From JAJVID01 sp035275345 (lineage in GTDB: Bacteria; Acidobacteriota; Blastocatellia; RBC074): a DNA stretch of 16,379 nucleotides. Below are positions 7,230 through 15,587 of the stretch, one piece after another. Under the pieces are notes generated by a model. That model made no database searches and had not been told where the DNA came from. It saw nothing but the letters and a program-made list of their open reading frames with translations. The DNA is taken from the NCBI GenBank assembly GCA_035275345.1, contig DATEMY010000284.1:1-16379 (forward strand). Reading direction: 5' to 3'. Position 1 is the first letter of the stretch. Every line of letters starts with the position of its first letter. A program made the position numbers and the translations under genes.

Positions 7230-8477
7230 ATGGCAACACCAGCGGAACTCATTGACTCAGAGAAAGAATTCGGCAGATCGGTGGCGGTCGGCGAAACCTA
7301 TGAGGTCGCGATCGAGAAGCTGGTCTATGGTGGGGATGGATTGGCTCACGTCGGCACGCAGGCGGTTTTCGTGCCTTTAGCCGCGGCCGGCGATTTCGTG
7401 CGGGTGAGGATCGTTGAATGCGAGCGCAATTACGCCCGTGGCGTGATTGAAGAGATCTTGGATCCGTCGCCGCTGCGACGCACGCCCCCTTGCCCATACT
7501 TCGGCGCCTGCGGCGGCTGCCAGTTGCAGCATCTGGATTATTTTGCTCAACTCGAAGCGAAAGCCTCCTTCGTGCGCGAATCGCTGCGCCGCATCGGAAA
7601 CATCGAATGGGATGAAGAGATCGGCGTTCGTTCGGCTGAAGAGTTCGGCTACCGTTCGCGCGCCGAGATCAAAGTCGCGCGCGATGATGATGGGCGCCCG
7701 CGCATCGGTTATTTTCGCTACGGTACGCAGGAGGTTTGCGAAGTAGAAAACTGCCTGATTCTATTGCCCGCCGCCAATCGCGAACTACAGCGTATACGGG
7801 CCGAGAGTTCGCTGATCCCGAACGACGCTACGCGCGTTTACCTGACAGTCGGCGACGACGAAGTGATAGTAACTCCCGCCAACGGCGAGGACGGACGCGC
7901 CGCCGAATTCGATTCAATGGGGACTACGAGCCAGCGCATCGCCGGAATCAATTACGGCTTCGGCGTGCGTTCGTTCTTTCAGGGCAACCGGCTGCTGGTC
8001 GAAGCGCTGATCAACGAGGCCATCGGAGACGCTTCAGGCAAATTCGCGGTTGACCTTTACGCCGGAGTCGGCCTGTTCTCATTGCAGTTGGCGAAGACCT
8101 TCGAACAGGTTTGCGCGGTCGAAGGGAACAAAACGGCGGCCAACCACGGCGTCGAGAATGTGCGGCTCAACGGGTTGAACAATGTGCGTTACGAACCGAT
8201 CTCGGTCGAAGCGTGGCTGAAATACAAATCGGCGGAAGTCCCTCGACCCGATTTCGCCTTGCTCGATCCGCCTCGCGCGGGCGCTGGGGTTCAGGTCATC
8301 GAGCGATTGGCGGCCATGGCGCCCCCTGATCTTACTTATGTCTCGTGCGATCCAGCGACGCTGGCGCGCGACCTGCGACTGCTCCTTGATTACGGCTATC
8401 GGATCAATTCGATCACCGCGCTCGATATGTTCCCACAAACTTTTCATGTGGAAACAGTCGTTCGATTGAGGTTTTAG
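7230..8477 (+). CDS. rlmD: 23S rRNA (uracil-C5)-methyltransferase, RlmD/RumA type
   Basis: The 415-residue protein is an SAM-dependent RNA uracil-C5 methyltransferase; E. coli RlmD modifies U1939 of 23S rRNA. An N-terminal TRAM domain (about 18-75, YEVAIEKLVYGGDGLAHV) binds RNA. An iron-sulfur site follows with Cys88, Cys94 and Cys97 (CPYFGACGGC), and Cys175 is the likely fourth ligand. The Rossmann domain has DLYAGVGLFSL (from Asp275), LDPPRAG, SCDPATLARDL with catalytic Cys373, and HVET with the base Glu408. All key residues are present. The start ATG at 7230 has AAAGGG 10 nt upstream; a TTG three codons earlier is less likely. Related TrmA/RlmC members cannot be fully excluded, but the cluster and the TRAM domain favour RlmD. 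Confidence 0.88.
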   Translation: MATPAELIDSEKEFGRSVAVGETYEVAIEKLVYGGDGLAHVGTQAVFVPLAAAGDFVRVRIVECERNYARGVIEEILDPSPLRRTPPCPYFGACGGCQLQHLDYFAQLEAKASFVRESLRRIGNIEWDEEIGVRSAEEFGYRSRAEIKVARDDDGRPRIGYFRYGTQEVCEVENCLILLPAANRELQRIRAESSLIPNDATRVYLTVGDDEVIVTPANGEDGRAAEFDSMGTTSQRIAGINYGFGVRSFFQGNRLLVEALINEAIGDASGKFAVDLYAGVGLFSLQLAKTFEQVCAVEGNKTAANHGVENVRLNGLNNVRYEPISVEAWLKYKSAEVPRPDFALLDPPRAGAGVQVIERLAAMAPPDLTYVSCDPATLARDLRLLLDYGYRINSITALDMFPQTFHVETVVRLRF

Positions 8478-8509
8478 TATCGAGGTTCGAGGTTCGCCAG
8501 GGAAAGAAC

Positions 8510-8592
8510 CGCTGAAAGAAAAAGGTGAGACAGAAAAATAAGGAACTTCCAGAATAGTTCTTATTTTTCTGTCTCACATTTTTCTGTCAGCG
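8510..8592. terminator. Large near-perfect inverted repeat between convergent genes (bidirectional terminator)
   Basis: Positions 8510-8546 pair with 8557-8592, with 34 of 36 positions matching, one extra base and a 10-nt loop (8547-8556). The arm repeats ACAGAAAAAT twice (CTGACAGAAAAATGTGAGAC on the right-arm complement). It lies 33 nt after the rlmD stop and 19 nt beyond the stop of the convergent gene. A-runs and T-runs inside the stem make it terminator-like on both strands. The length and the internal repetition also fit a small repetitive element. Confidence 0.75.
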
Positions 8593-8610
8593 AATGACCT
8601 CGCGAATGAT

Positions 8611-9987
8611 CTATTGATTCTCGGCAACCTCGATTTTATGAACTGCGAGAAGAGAGAGTTTCGTCGCTACGTTGTTTTCGGCCTCAGCTTTCAGCAATAT
8701 CTGGTAGTAGCGAGGAAGTCCATTCGCCCCAGCCAAACGGCGCAGGCGTTGATTGATTTCGGCGAGATGGATTTTGTTGGTGATCAGCTCACCGGCGGCG
8801 CCCGTGCCCACCCCACGAAGCCCTTCCAGAGCCATAATCATGTTTTTACTCTGGGCGGAAGGTTTTACCGTGATCAGCGCATAATCTTCCAGAATCTGTC
8901 CAGCCTGTTCATCGAATTTCGTCCGGTATTCCTTTTCTTCTCCGGGTTGAGGGTTGCGATTGGCGATTGATATTTGCGGAGTGAAGTAAAAATCCTCTTT
9001 GACGGACATCTTCCCTGCCCATGCGTTAGACCATCTTCCGCCCAGCATGATCATATTTCGATCCTTCAGATCTTCGCCCGTAAGATTCCGGCTTTGTTTC
9101 AAGGTGATTCCCAGTCCGCGGCTACGAAATAGGCTGGTGATAAGGTGCGCTCCGATCGCTTCACCGACTCCGGTATAGGCTACCGGCGATAAAAAGAGCC
9201 TCGGCGGATTAAGGTATTCCGGTTCGCTCTGATTGGTCTGCTTGAGCAGGTCAAACAGCTCTTTTGAGCCTTCTTTTGGTAAATCGATGGATTTTTTGTG
9301 AATAACCTCGGGGTCCGCTCGATTGACCAGAACATAGACTGGCGGATTGCTCAGCACCTGAATGGTCGGATCTTCGCTCGTGAAGAACGGCCCCCAGACC
9401 GGATTGTACACCTCCTGTTCCGCCGTTAAGCCGGATACCGGAGTCTTCCACCAGGCGTTGATTGCTAAGAAAATTATTGCGACGGCGACCAGGCCGCCGC
9501 CGATCGCCCAGGCTCGCCAATTGCCCCGGCTTTCATTCGGCGCCTGTTCGGAATGCGAACTCCGATCATGGATTGCGGGCTGCATCTCAGTCTCAGCCGG
9601 GATGTTCGAGGCCAGTTTGAAGAAAGGCTCATAACTCCCTACGGGAATCTCAAGGTGTATCTCATCGTCCCTGCCCTCGTGCAGATAATATTGCTCCAGC
9701 CTTTTGCGGACATCATGCGCAGCGACGCGGACGACGGGATCTTCCGCCGGGTTGTAACGGTCATTGCGCTCATAAACTTCAAGCCCGATCAGATGCTCGT
9801 TTATCTCTTTCGCCCTGCCGGCCAGATGATAGTCGCAAATCAATTGCACAAATTTCCGTTTCTTGGGCGCCTGGGAAAAATGCCTGCTGCTTAGTATCCG
9901 ATCCAGCGTCCTCCTAATCTCATCAGGAGAAATAAGGACGCCAGTCTCTGTCGAAATCTGATGTTCGGGATTGGATTTCTGTCCCAT
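8611..9987 (-). CDS. Membrane-anchored putative transcriptional regulator (N-terminal DNA-binding-like domain, TM, extracytoplasmic domain)
   Basis: The 458-residue protein has three parts. Residues about 22-125 (IRRTLDRILSSRHFSQ, FVQLICDYHLAGRAKEI, HLIGLEVYERNDRYNP, VVRVAAHDVRKRLEQYY, LEIPVGSYEPFF) are a module I recall at the N-terminus of many acidobacterial and rhizobial regulators and adenylate cyclases; it is probably a winged-helix-like unit. One transmembrane helix spans about 158-180. The remainder, about 280 residues, should lie outside the membrane and matches no domain I know. The layout recalls CadC/ToxR-type one-component regulators, which bind DNA from the membrane; that role is inferred. 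The start ATG at 9987 has AAGGA 6 nt upstream. It is divergent from the GH20 gene, with a 271-bp gap carrying palindromes. Confidence 0.82.
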   Translation of the reverse strand: MGQKSNPEHQISTETGVLISPDEIRRTLDRILSSRHFSQAPKKRKFVQLICDYHLAGRAKEINEHLIGLEVYERNDRYNPAEDPVVRVAAHDVRKRLEQYYLHEGRDDEIHLEIPVGSYEPFFKLASNIPAETEMQPAIHDRSSHSEQAPNESRGNWRAWAIGGGLVAVAIIFLAINAWWKTPVSGLTAEQEVYNPVWGPFFTSEDPTIQVLSNPPVYVLVNRADPEVIHKKSIDLPKEGSKELFDLLKQTNQSEPEYLNPPRLFLSPVAYTGVGEAIGAHLITSLFRSRGLGITLKQSRNLTGEDLKDRNMIMLGGRWSNAWAGKMSVKEDFYFTPQISIANRNPQPGEEKEYRTKFDEQAGQILEDYALITVKPSAQSKNMIMALEGLRGVGTGAAGELITNKIHLAEINQRLRRLAGANGLPRYYQILLKAEAENNVATKLSLLAVHKIEVAENQ

Positions 9988-10048
9988 AAAGATTCCTTGT
10001 AAAAAATAGGGGAGGTTTTTGCGGTCGCAATTAGAGCACTGAATTTTG

Positions 10049-10083
10049 TATATGTTAAGTGTTAACCCAAACTGTTAAGTAAC
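10049..10083. promoter_or_regulatory. Possible promoter and operator of the leftward membrane regulator
   Basis: GTTAA-GTG-TTAAC (10054-10066) is a perfect 5-bp palindrome with a 3-bp centre. The string GTTAAGT recurs at 10074, exactly 20 bp (about two helical turns) later. On the minus strand TTAACA (10073-10078) and CATATA (10049-10054), 18 bp apart, resemble -35 and -10 boxes for the gene starting at 9987, so the palindrome would lie inside the promoter. Pattern only. Confidence 0.35.
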
Positions 10084-10091
10084 GGAAAACA

Positions 10092-10157
10092 GACTTGGCG
10101 CCGTCAAGTCATAATAGTAGAACAATTACGTTTTACATAAACCTTCGGGACGGCGCC
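10092..10157. promoter_or_regulatory. Nested palindromes upstream of the GH20 gene
   Basis: GGCGCCGTC (10097-10105) and GACGGCGCC (10149-10157) form a perfect 9-bp inverted repeat around a 43-bp AT-rich interval that contains CATAATAG. The left arm also sits in a second palindrome, GACTTG (10092-10097) with CAAGTC (10105-10110). They could be operator sites or an RNA hairpin in the leader of the GH20 transcript. Confidence 0.4.
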
Positions 10158-10258
10158 TGAGCGCGTGAGCAAGATTTTTTGAGTGAAACAGGTTGCGCGC
10201 GCGCGCAGCGTCGTTCCGATTGCGCTCAAACAACTTTCAGTCTGGCTTTGCTTATACT

Positions 10259-12322
10259 ATGAGAATCCTACTTCACGCACTGTCAATTTCGATTCTAATA
10301 ATCCAGTTAACGCAGAGCGCATACGCTCAGGAGTCTCGCCATAACCTGATGCCAACGCCCGCCGACGTTCGCTTTCAATCCGGAAGGCTTGGAGGGCTGG
10401 CCGTTGGAAAATCATTCACGGTCGCCGTCAGGGGGCACAACGATCAGCGGCTGGAAGCGGGAATCAACCGCGCCCTCCAACGATTGGAAGGGCGAATAGG
10501 GCTGGAATTCAGACGCGGCCTGGCGTCTGACCCCGGAACTGCTACGCTCCTGATCGAATGCCGCGAGCCCGGTCAGAAAATCCCGTCACTCAACGAGGAC
10601 GAGTCTTATTCGCTCGAAGTCTCGGACAAGCAAGCCGCCCTGAAGGCCGTGACCGTGATCGGCGCGCTGCGCGGATTGGAGACCTTCCTCCAATTACCAG
10701 TGAGTGACAACGATGGATATTACATCCCGAGCGTGAAGATTCAAGACAAACCACGCTTTCGCTGGCGCGGGCTGCTCTTCGACTCCAGCCGTCACTTTCA
10801 GCCCATCGAAGTCATCAAACGCAATCTGGACGGGATGGCCGCTGTCAAACTCAATGTCTTTCACTGGCACCTGACCGATGATCAGGGCTTCAGGATTGAG
10901 AGCAAAAAACATCCGAAGCTGACCGGGATGGGATCAGACGGACTTTTCTACACTCAGGATCAGGCGCGGGAAATCATCGCTTATGCCGCCGAGCGCGGGA
11001 TTCGCGTGGTGCCGGAATTCGACCTGCCCGGTCACGCGACGAGCTGGGTGGTCGGATATCCGGAGCTGGCCAGCGCCCCAGGGCCTTATCAGATCGAACG
11101 TCGGCCGGGCATCTTCGATCCCACCCTCGATCCGACCCGAGAAGAGGTCTATCAATTCCTGGACGTCTTCTTCGGCGAGATGGCCGGGATCTTCCCCGAC
11201 GAATACATGCACATCGGCGGCGACGAGAATGAAGGCAAACAGTGGGACCGCAACCCGCAGATTCAAGCCTTCATGAAGGAGCGTGGAATAAAGAACAATC
11301 ACTTCTTGCAGGCATATTTCACAATGCGCCTCGCGCGGATTCTCCAGAAATATAAAAAGAAGACAATGGGCTGGGAAGAAATCATGGCTGATGATCTCTC
11401 CAAAGACGTCGTCATCCATTCGTGGCGCGGCCCCGAATCGCTCGCCGAGGCTGTTAAGAAGGGGTTCACCGGCCTCCTTTCGGCGGGCTTTTACATTGAC
11501 CTGAGCTATACGGCGTCGAATCACTATCGCATAGATCCCGTCGCGGCCGACAAGAACCTCAGCCCGCAGGAAGAGGCGCGAATCCTTGGCGGCGAAGCCA
11601 CGATGTGGAGCGAATATGTCAGCCCGGAAACGATTGACTCGCGCATCTGGCCACGCACGGCGGCGATCGCCGAACGTTTATGGTCGCCGCGCGATGTCAC
11701 CGACGTCGATGATATGTACCGGCGTCTGGCCGTCGTCAGTGTGAGGCTGGAGGAGCTGGGACTCACGCACGAAAGGAACTATCGCTCGCTGCTGCGCCGG
11801 ATGGCCGGCGGTAAGGAGATCGGGCCGCTGGAGACATTGGTTTCAGTCGTCGAACCGGTTAAGCACTACAACCGCGGCAAACAACATCCGACGACGATGC
11901 TCTCGCCGCTGACCAGTTTCGTTGACGCGGCCAGGCCCGACAGCGAAACCGCTCGCCATTTCGCCGCGATGGTCACCGGCTTGTTGGCTGACGCGCCGCG
12001 CTATCAAACTAATCGAGAAGAGATACAAAGAACGCTCGCCAAATGGCGCGACGCGCGGCCTGGGATTGAAACCATCATCCAGCGCTCGGCTATTCTGCGG
12101 GAGACCGAGTCTCTGGCCGCGGAGTTGTCCGAGCTCGGTCAGACAGGCTTGGAAGCGCTTGCCTGTCTGGTCGGATCGAAAGCGCCGGATCGCGAATGGC
12201 GTGAAGGAAAGCTGGCGATACTGGCGCGGGCGGCCAAGCCGAAACCATCAGCGGTCGAATTCGCAATTCTCCCCAGCGTCAAACAGTTGGTGATTGCCGC
12301 AAGCGAGCTGCCACAACAATGA
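10259..12322 (+). CDS. Exported GH20 beta-N-acetylhexosaminidase
   Basis: The 687-residue protein is a family 20 glycoside hydrolase, which removes terminal N-acetyl-glucosamine or -galactosamine from chitin fragments, muropeptides or glycans by substrate-assisted catalysis. A signal peptide is clear (MRILLHALSISILIIQLTQS, cleavage near AYA-QE). The non-catalytic GH20b domain covers about 30-165 (LMPTPADVRF, GALRGLETFLQL). The catalytic barrel follows, with FDSSRHF, HWHLTDDQGFRI (His202-Gln209), FDLPGHATSW, the catalytic pair Asp322-Glu323 in HIGGDENEGKQW, and GGEATMWSEYV. A helical tail of about 140 residues after RLWSPRDV has no assigned role. The ATG at 10259 is chosen over a TTG at 10193 because it opens the signal peptide. 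No transporter or other sugar gene is adjacent, so the source of substrate is unknown. Confidence 0.92.
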   Translation: MRILLHALSISILIIQLTQSAYAQESRHNLMPTPADVRFQSGRLGGLAVGKSFTVAVRGHNDQRLEAGINRALQRLEGRIGLEFRRGLASDPGTATLLIECREPGQKIPSLNEDESYSLEVSDKQAALKAVTVIGALRGLETFLQLPVSDNDGYYIPSVKIQDKPRFRWRGLLFDSSRHFQPIEVIKRNLDGMAAVKLNVFHWHLTDDQGFRIESKKHPKLTGMGSDGLFYTQDQAREIIAYAAERGIRVVPEFDLPGHATSWVVGYPELASAPGPYQIERRPGIFDPTLDPTREEVYQFLDVFFGEMAGIFPDEYMHIGGDENEGKQWDRNPQIQAFMKERGIKNNHFLQAYFTMRLARILQKYKKKTMGWEEIMADDLSKDVVIHSWRGPESLAEAVKKGFTGLLSAGFYIDLSYTASNHYRIDPVAADKNLSPQEEARILGGEATMWSEYVSPETIDSRIWPRTAAIAERLWSPRDVTDVDDMYRRLAVVSVRLEELGLTHERNYRSLLRRMAGGKEIGPLETLVSVVEPVKHYNRGKQHPTTMLSPLTSFVDAARPDSETARHFAAMVTGLLADAPRYQTNREEIQRTLAKWRDARPGIETIIQRSAILRETESLAAELSELGQTGLEALACLVGSKAPDREWREGKLAILARAAKPKPSAVEFAILPSVKQLVIAASELPQQ

Positions 12323-12327
12323 ATGTT

Positions 12328-12359
12328 AGCCACTAATGAACACGAATTTTCACGAATCT
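12328..12359 (+). repeat. Second copy of the CACGAAT repeat arm
   Basis: This segment matches 6141-6172 at 30 of 32 positions (AGCCACTAATGAACACGAAT at its start). It begins 6 nt after the GH20 stop, as the other copy lies shortly after birA. Here only one arm is present, so it does not form the large hairpin. Confidence 0.75.
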
Positions 12360-12452
12360 GCTGTATCAAAGAGATTTCAGTAGACGATGTCCCTATGCTT
12401 CCGTCTAAACCAGTTACTTCTCATACCTCCATTTCTCTGATTTTTGCCTATA

Positions 12453-12498
12453 GCCCGCCGCTATGACTCATTTGCCCAACATTACAAAAGCGGCGGGC
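12453..12498 (+). terminator. Stem-loop, possible terminator of the GH20 gene
   Basis: GCCCGCCGCT (12453-12462) pairs perfectly with AGCGGCGGGC (12489-12498) around a 26-nt loop, and ATTTCTTC follows. The GC-rich stem with a weakly T-rich tail is terminator-like, but the loop is long and it lies 130 nt past the stop. Confidence 0.4.
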
Positions 12499-12551
12499 AT
12501 TTCTTCATCAGATTCTCAGCCAGCGACCATTTGAAGAGCGTTTAATAAGGT

Positions 12552-12578
12552 TTGAGCGATTTTTGAGGCGCCTATAAA
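12552..12578 (+). promoter_or_regulatory. Possible comEC promoter
   Basis: TTGAGC (12552-12557) and TATAAA (12573-12578) are 15 bp apart, about 80 bp upstream of the comEC ATG. The spacing is short for a sigma-70 promoter; a TTTGAG box one base earlier gives 16 bp. Confidence 0.25.
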
Positions 12579-12604
12579 GACGAGGCGGAGATGTCCGTGT
12601 TAAC

Positions 12605-12634
12605 GTCGGGAGGTATCACACTCTCTCTCCCGAC
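12605..12634 (+). promoter_or_regulatory. Hairpin in the comEC leader
   Basis: GTCGGGAG (12605-12612) pairs perfectly with CTCCCGAC (12627-12634), with a 14-nt loop rich in CT. CTTTCTC follows and the comEC ATG is 21 nt further on. It could be an attenuator or a translation-control hairpin. The only GGAGG-type sequence upstream of comEC is locked in its stem. Confidence 0.4.
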
Positions 12635-12655
12635 CTTTCTCAATAATCGCTTCAT

Positions 12656-15397
12656 ATGCCTCGCCGGCTCAGTTTCACGCGACTCAGTTTTTATGAGCAG
12701 CCGCTGGTATTCGTCGCCACGTCTTTCATTTTAGGGCTGATTTTCGCGGCGCGATTCCGGTCGCCAAATCACATCTGGCTGATCCTGTCAGTCTCCTTGT
12801 GGCCGGCGGTTTCAGTTTGTCTGTTGAGGAGACGGGGCGGATGGATCGTTACATGTTTACTTCTGATCTTGAGCTTCGCTTGCGGCGGCGCGCTATGGGC
12901 GATCAACGAAGCGGGAATCGGCGAAGGCCGTGTGCGCAGGCTGTTCGAGCGAGGCGAACTGACCATTGAAGAGCCAATCGAGATTTGGGGAACGCTCGAC
13001 GACGCGCCTGAACTCGCGCCCGGTCGAATCTATCTGAGCGTCGAGGTGGAGAAGGTCGCTACGTTGGGAAAAGAGCGAGCATCAACCGGCATTGTGCAAA
13101 TCGTGGCGCCGCTCAGGGATGATCAATCCCGCGTCGATTATGATCAGTTGTCGCTCGATTACGGCTCTCGCGTTCGCGTCTTCGCCAATCTGAGCGACCG
13201 TGTCGGTTACCGCAATCCAGGCGCGCCCGATTTCGACGAGATGCTGAAACATCGCGGGTTCGACGCGATCGGAGCGGTTAAAAGCCCATTGCTGATCGAA
13301 AACCTTGGGCTTACGAGTCGCGGCGCCGTTCTTCATCGGCTCTATCAAATCCGCGCCCGCGCGATCTCTATCACGCTACGCAGCTTCACTCAGCCAACTT
13401 CGGGGATCCTGGTCGCCGCGCTGTTCGGCAATCGCCATTTTCTTTCGCGCGACGCCGCCGAAACCTTCCGCGCGGGCGGCACGTTCCATCTGCTGGTCAT
13501 TTCGGGATCACACGTGGCGATGATCGGCCTCGTCGCCCTCGGGCTGGCCAGGAGGATGAGCAATCTCCGCATCGTACAATATTCGATGGTCATGACTTTG
13601 ATGTGGGCGTACGCGCTGATGGTCGGCGCGCAACCTTCGATCACTCGGGCGGTCGTGATGCTCAACGTCGCGCTCATTGGGCAATTGATCTTTCGCGACT
13701 CAATCGGGGCGAATACCCTGGCGGCATCGGCGATTGTTTTGCTCGCCTGGCAGCCAGGAGACATCTTCAACCCGGGATTCCAGCTTTCGTTCCTGACGGT
13801 ATTGATGATCGTGGCCCTGGCCTCGCCTCTCTATTTGCGCTTGAAAAAAATCGGCGAGTGGCAACCTTCGATGTCAACTCCGTATCCGCCGCGCGTCTCG
13901 AAGCCGGTGAAATGGCTGGCCGAATTCTTGTTCTGGAATGAGCGCGGATTTCGCGAAGAGATGAAGCGCTCGCCGATCCGTTACCGGCTGGAAAAATCGC
14001 GCGCCGCGGTCTGGCTCAACAAATTCAGGTTGCAAGCGGTGGCGGCCTGGATCGTGATCACTCTTGCCACGACAACCGCCGTTCAAATGGGCTTGCTCCC
14101 GCTGATGATCCATCATTTTCATCGTTTCTCCACCGTCTCGCCGATTGCGAATGTCATCGAGGCCGCGCTGGTCTTCGCATTGATGATTGCGGGCGCATCG
14201 TACCTGCTGATCCATTCGATCATCGGGGCGTGGGCGTTTAAGTTTGCGCCGGTCGTGAACGCAATCGGATGGCTGACGGTGGAAGCGGGCAAGCCGCTGA
14301 TCGAGTGGCGCAAGGCGAGTTTTCGCGCGCCCGACTTCGGCGATCATTGGGAACTGGTCTTCGCGGCCTATTTCGGCTCCGTCCTGATCCTGATCATCGC
14401 CACGACCGAGTGGAACCCCTTCCGCAAAGGCGATACGGCGGTCGACGCGCGACGAAAGATGATCGGCCGCGCCGTGACCACCGCGTCGACGCTCACGATC
14501 ATCGCGCTCGGCTGGCTGCTGGTCATTCATCCTTTCGAGCACGAATACGATCGCGGGCGATTGAGCGTCACGTTCCTGGATGTTGGGCAGGGCGACGCGA
14601 TGCTGATCAACTTTCCGCAAGGAACCCTGATGCTGCTCGACAGTGGCGGGCGGATCGGATTTGATTCGCGTAGAGGCTATGAAGAGCATGAGGAGGTTTT
14701 CGTTGAAGACCGCATCGGCGTTGGCGAGGCCGCGGTGGCGCCGTATCTATGGAGCCGCGGAATCAAGCGTCTGGACTGGATCGCGGCGAGCCATGGTCAC
14801 CCGGACCATGTCGAAGGTTTCGGCGATATCGCGCGCGGATTCGAAATAGGCGCGGCGTTGAAGGGGGTATCGGGGCATCGCGAGGGGGCGCGAGACTTAA
14901 CTGGCGAGGCGACGCGGGCTTCTGGAGCGCCGTTGCGAATAGTGAAGCGCGGAGATTTATTTCACATTGACGGCGTAAGCGTCGAGGTCCTCGCTCCCTT
15001 CGCCGACCCTGGGCGAGGGCCAATGTCGGACAACAATGAATCGATGGTCTTGCGAATCACATTCGGCGTTCGCAGCTTTCTTTTGACGGGAGACATAGAG
15101 AAAAACGCCGAAGCGCGGCTGGTTCTGTCCGAAAGCGATCTGCGCGCGGACGTCTTGAAAGTCGCGCACCACGGATCGAAAACCTCTTCGACAGTCGAGT
15201 TTTTAGAGCGAGTAAAACCCCAACATGCGGTGATCTCGGTCGCGAAGCTCAGCCCGTTCGGACATCCGCACGCCGAAGCGATTGCGCGACTGCAAACGAC
15301 AAACGCGCGCATCTGGCGAACCAGCGAGTGCGGCGCGATTACAATCTCTACCGACGGCTCCGATCTGCGCGTCGAGACGTTCGTCAAATGCGAATAA
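12656..15397 (+). CDS. comEC: ComEC/Rec2-type DNA internalisation channel
   Basis: The 913-residue inner-membrane protein carries single-stranded DNA into the cytoplasm during natural transformation. N-terminal membrane helices (about 12-90) enclose a DUF4131-type domain to about 215. The Competence domain (about 230-600) has many membrane helices and the signature HLLVISGSHVAMIG, followed by SITRAVVMLNVALIG. A metallo-beta-lactamase domain follows from about 635: LDVGQGDAML, HGHPDH (713-718), TGDIE (Asp813) and AHHGSK (His838-His839), so the proposed nuclease metal site looks complete. The length is at the upper end for the family; a charged loop at about 390-455 (MSTPYPPRVSKPVKWLAEF) adds to it. 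The start ATG at 12656 has no ribosome site close by, so a slightly different start is possible. No comEA or pilus gene is in the window. Confidence 0.93.
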   Translation: MPRRLSFTRLSFYEQPLVFVATSFILGLIFAARFRSPNHIWLILSVSLWPAVSVCLLRRRGGWIVTCLLLILSFACGGALWAINEAGIGEGRVRRLFERGELTIEEPIEIWGTLDDAPELAPGRIYLSVEVEKVATLGKERASTGIVQIVAPLRDDQSRVDYDQLSLDYGSRVRVFANLSDRVGYRNPGAPDFDEMLKHRGFDAIGAVKSPLLIENLGLTSRGAVLHRLYQIRARAISITLRSFTQPTSGILVAALFGNRHFLSRDAAETFRAGGTFHLLVISGSHVAMIGLVALGLARRMSNLRIVQYSMVMTLMWAYALMVGAQPSITRAVVMLNVALIGQLIFRDSIGANTLAASAIVLLAWQPGDIFNPGFQLSFLTVLMIVALASPLYLRLKKIGEWQPSMSTPYPPRVSKPVKWLAEFLFWNERGFREEMKRSPIRYRLEKSRAAVWLNKFRLQAVAAWIVITLATTTAVQMGLLPLMIHHFHRFSTVSPIANVIEAALVFALMIAGASYLLIHSIIGAWAFKFAPVVNAIGWLTVEAGKPLIEWRKASFRAPDFGDHWELVFAAYFGSVLILIIATTEWNPFRKGDTAVDARRKMIGRAVTTASTLTIIALGWLLVIHPFEHEYDRGRLSVTFLDVGQGDAMLINFPQGTLMLLDSGGRIGFDSRRGYEEHEEVFVEDRIGVGEAAVAPYLWSRGIKRLDWIAASHGHPDHVEGFGDIARGFEIGAALKGVSGHREGARDLTGEATRASGAPLRIVKRGDLFHIDGVSVEVLAPFADPGRGPMSDNNESMVLRITFGVRSFLLTGDIEKNAEARLVLSESDLRADVLKVAHHGSKTSSTVEFLERVKPQHAVISVAKLSPFGHPHAEAIARLQTTNARIWRTSECGAITISTDGSDLRVETFVKCE

Positions 15398-15587
15398 GAT
15401 GGGTGATTCGCCGATAAAAAGCGATCCGACGGATGAGCAGTTGAAATCATAATGAAATCGTCGAAGATGTTGTACTGGCGTCTATATAGTATAAAGATGC
15501 AAAATAGAGGGAGTTTTGTCCAAATCAAGACTGAAAAAGATTGGGACAAACTACGAAGACGCGAAGAGCGCGAAGAAAGAATTTGGA

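Larger units (their letters stand above)
12323..12655. other. 333-bp intergenic region between GH20 and comEC
   Basis: No convincing gene is seen here. The gap holds a CACGAAT repeat copy (12328-12359), a stem-loop (12453-12498), a promoter-like pair (12552-12578) and a leader hairpin (12605-12634), each listed separately. Confidence 0.6.

Noticed and set aside
8481..8496. Short tandem CGAGGTT repeat after rlmD
   Set aside because: Two units of 7 bp are easily due to chance and no structure is associated with them.
10193..10258. Upstream TTG extension of the GH20 protein
   Set aside because: It would place 22 polar and basic residues before a clear signal peptide and has no ribosome site.
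13874..14689. 271-codon open frame on the minus strand inside comEC
   Set aside because: It is full of Arg, Asp, Gln and His with no motif, and lies wholly opposite the well-supported ComEC membrane and linker region.
15516..15587. Upstream TTG extension of RsmE
   Set aside because: RsmE proteins normally begin near the RHRFY motif; the extra lysine-rich residues show no family likeness.
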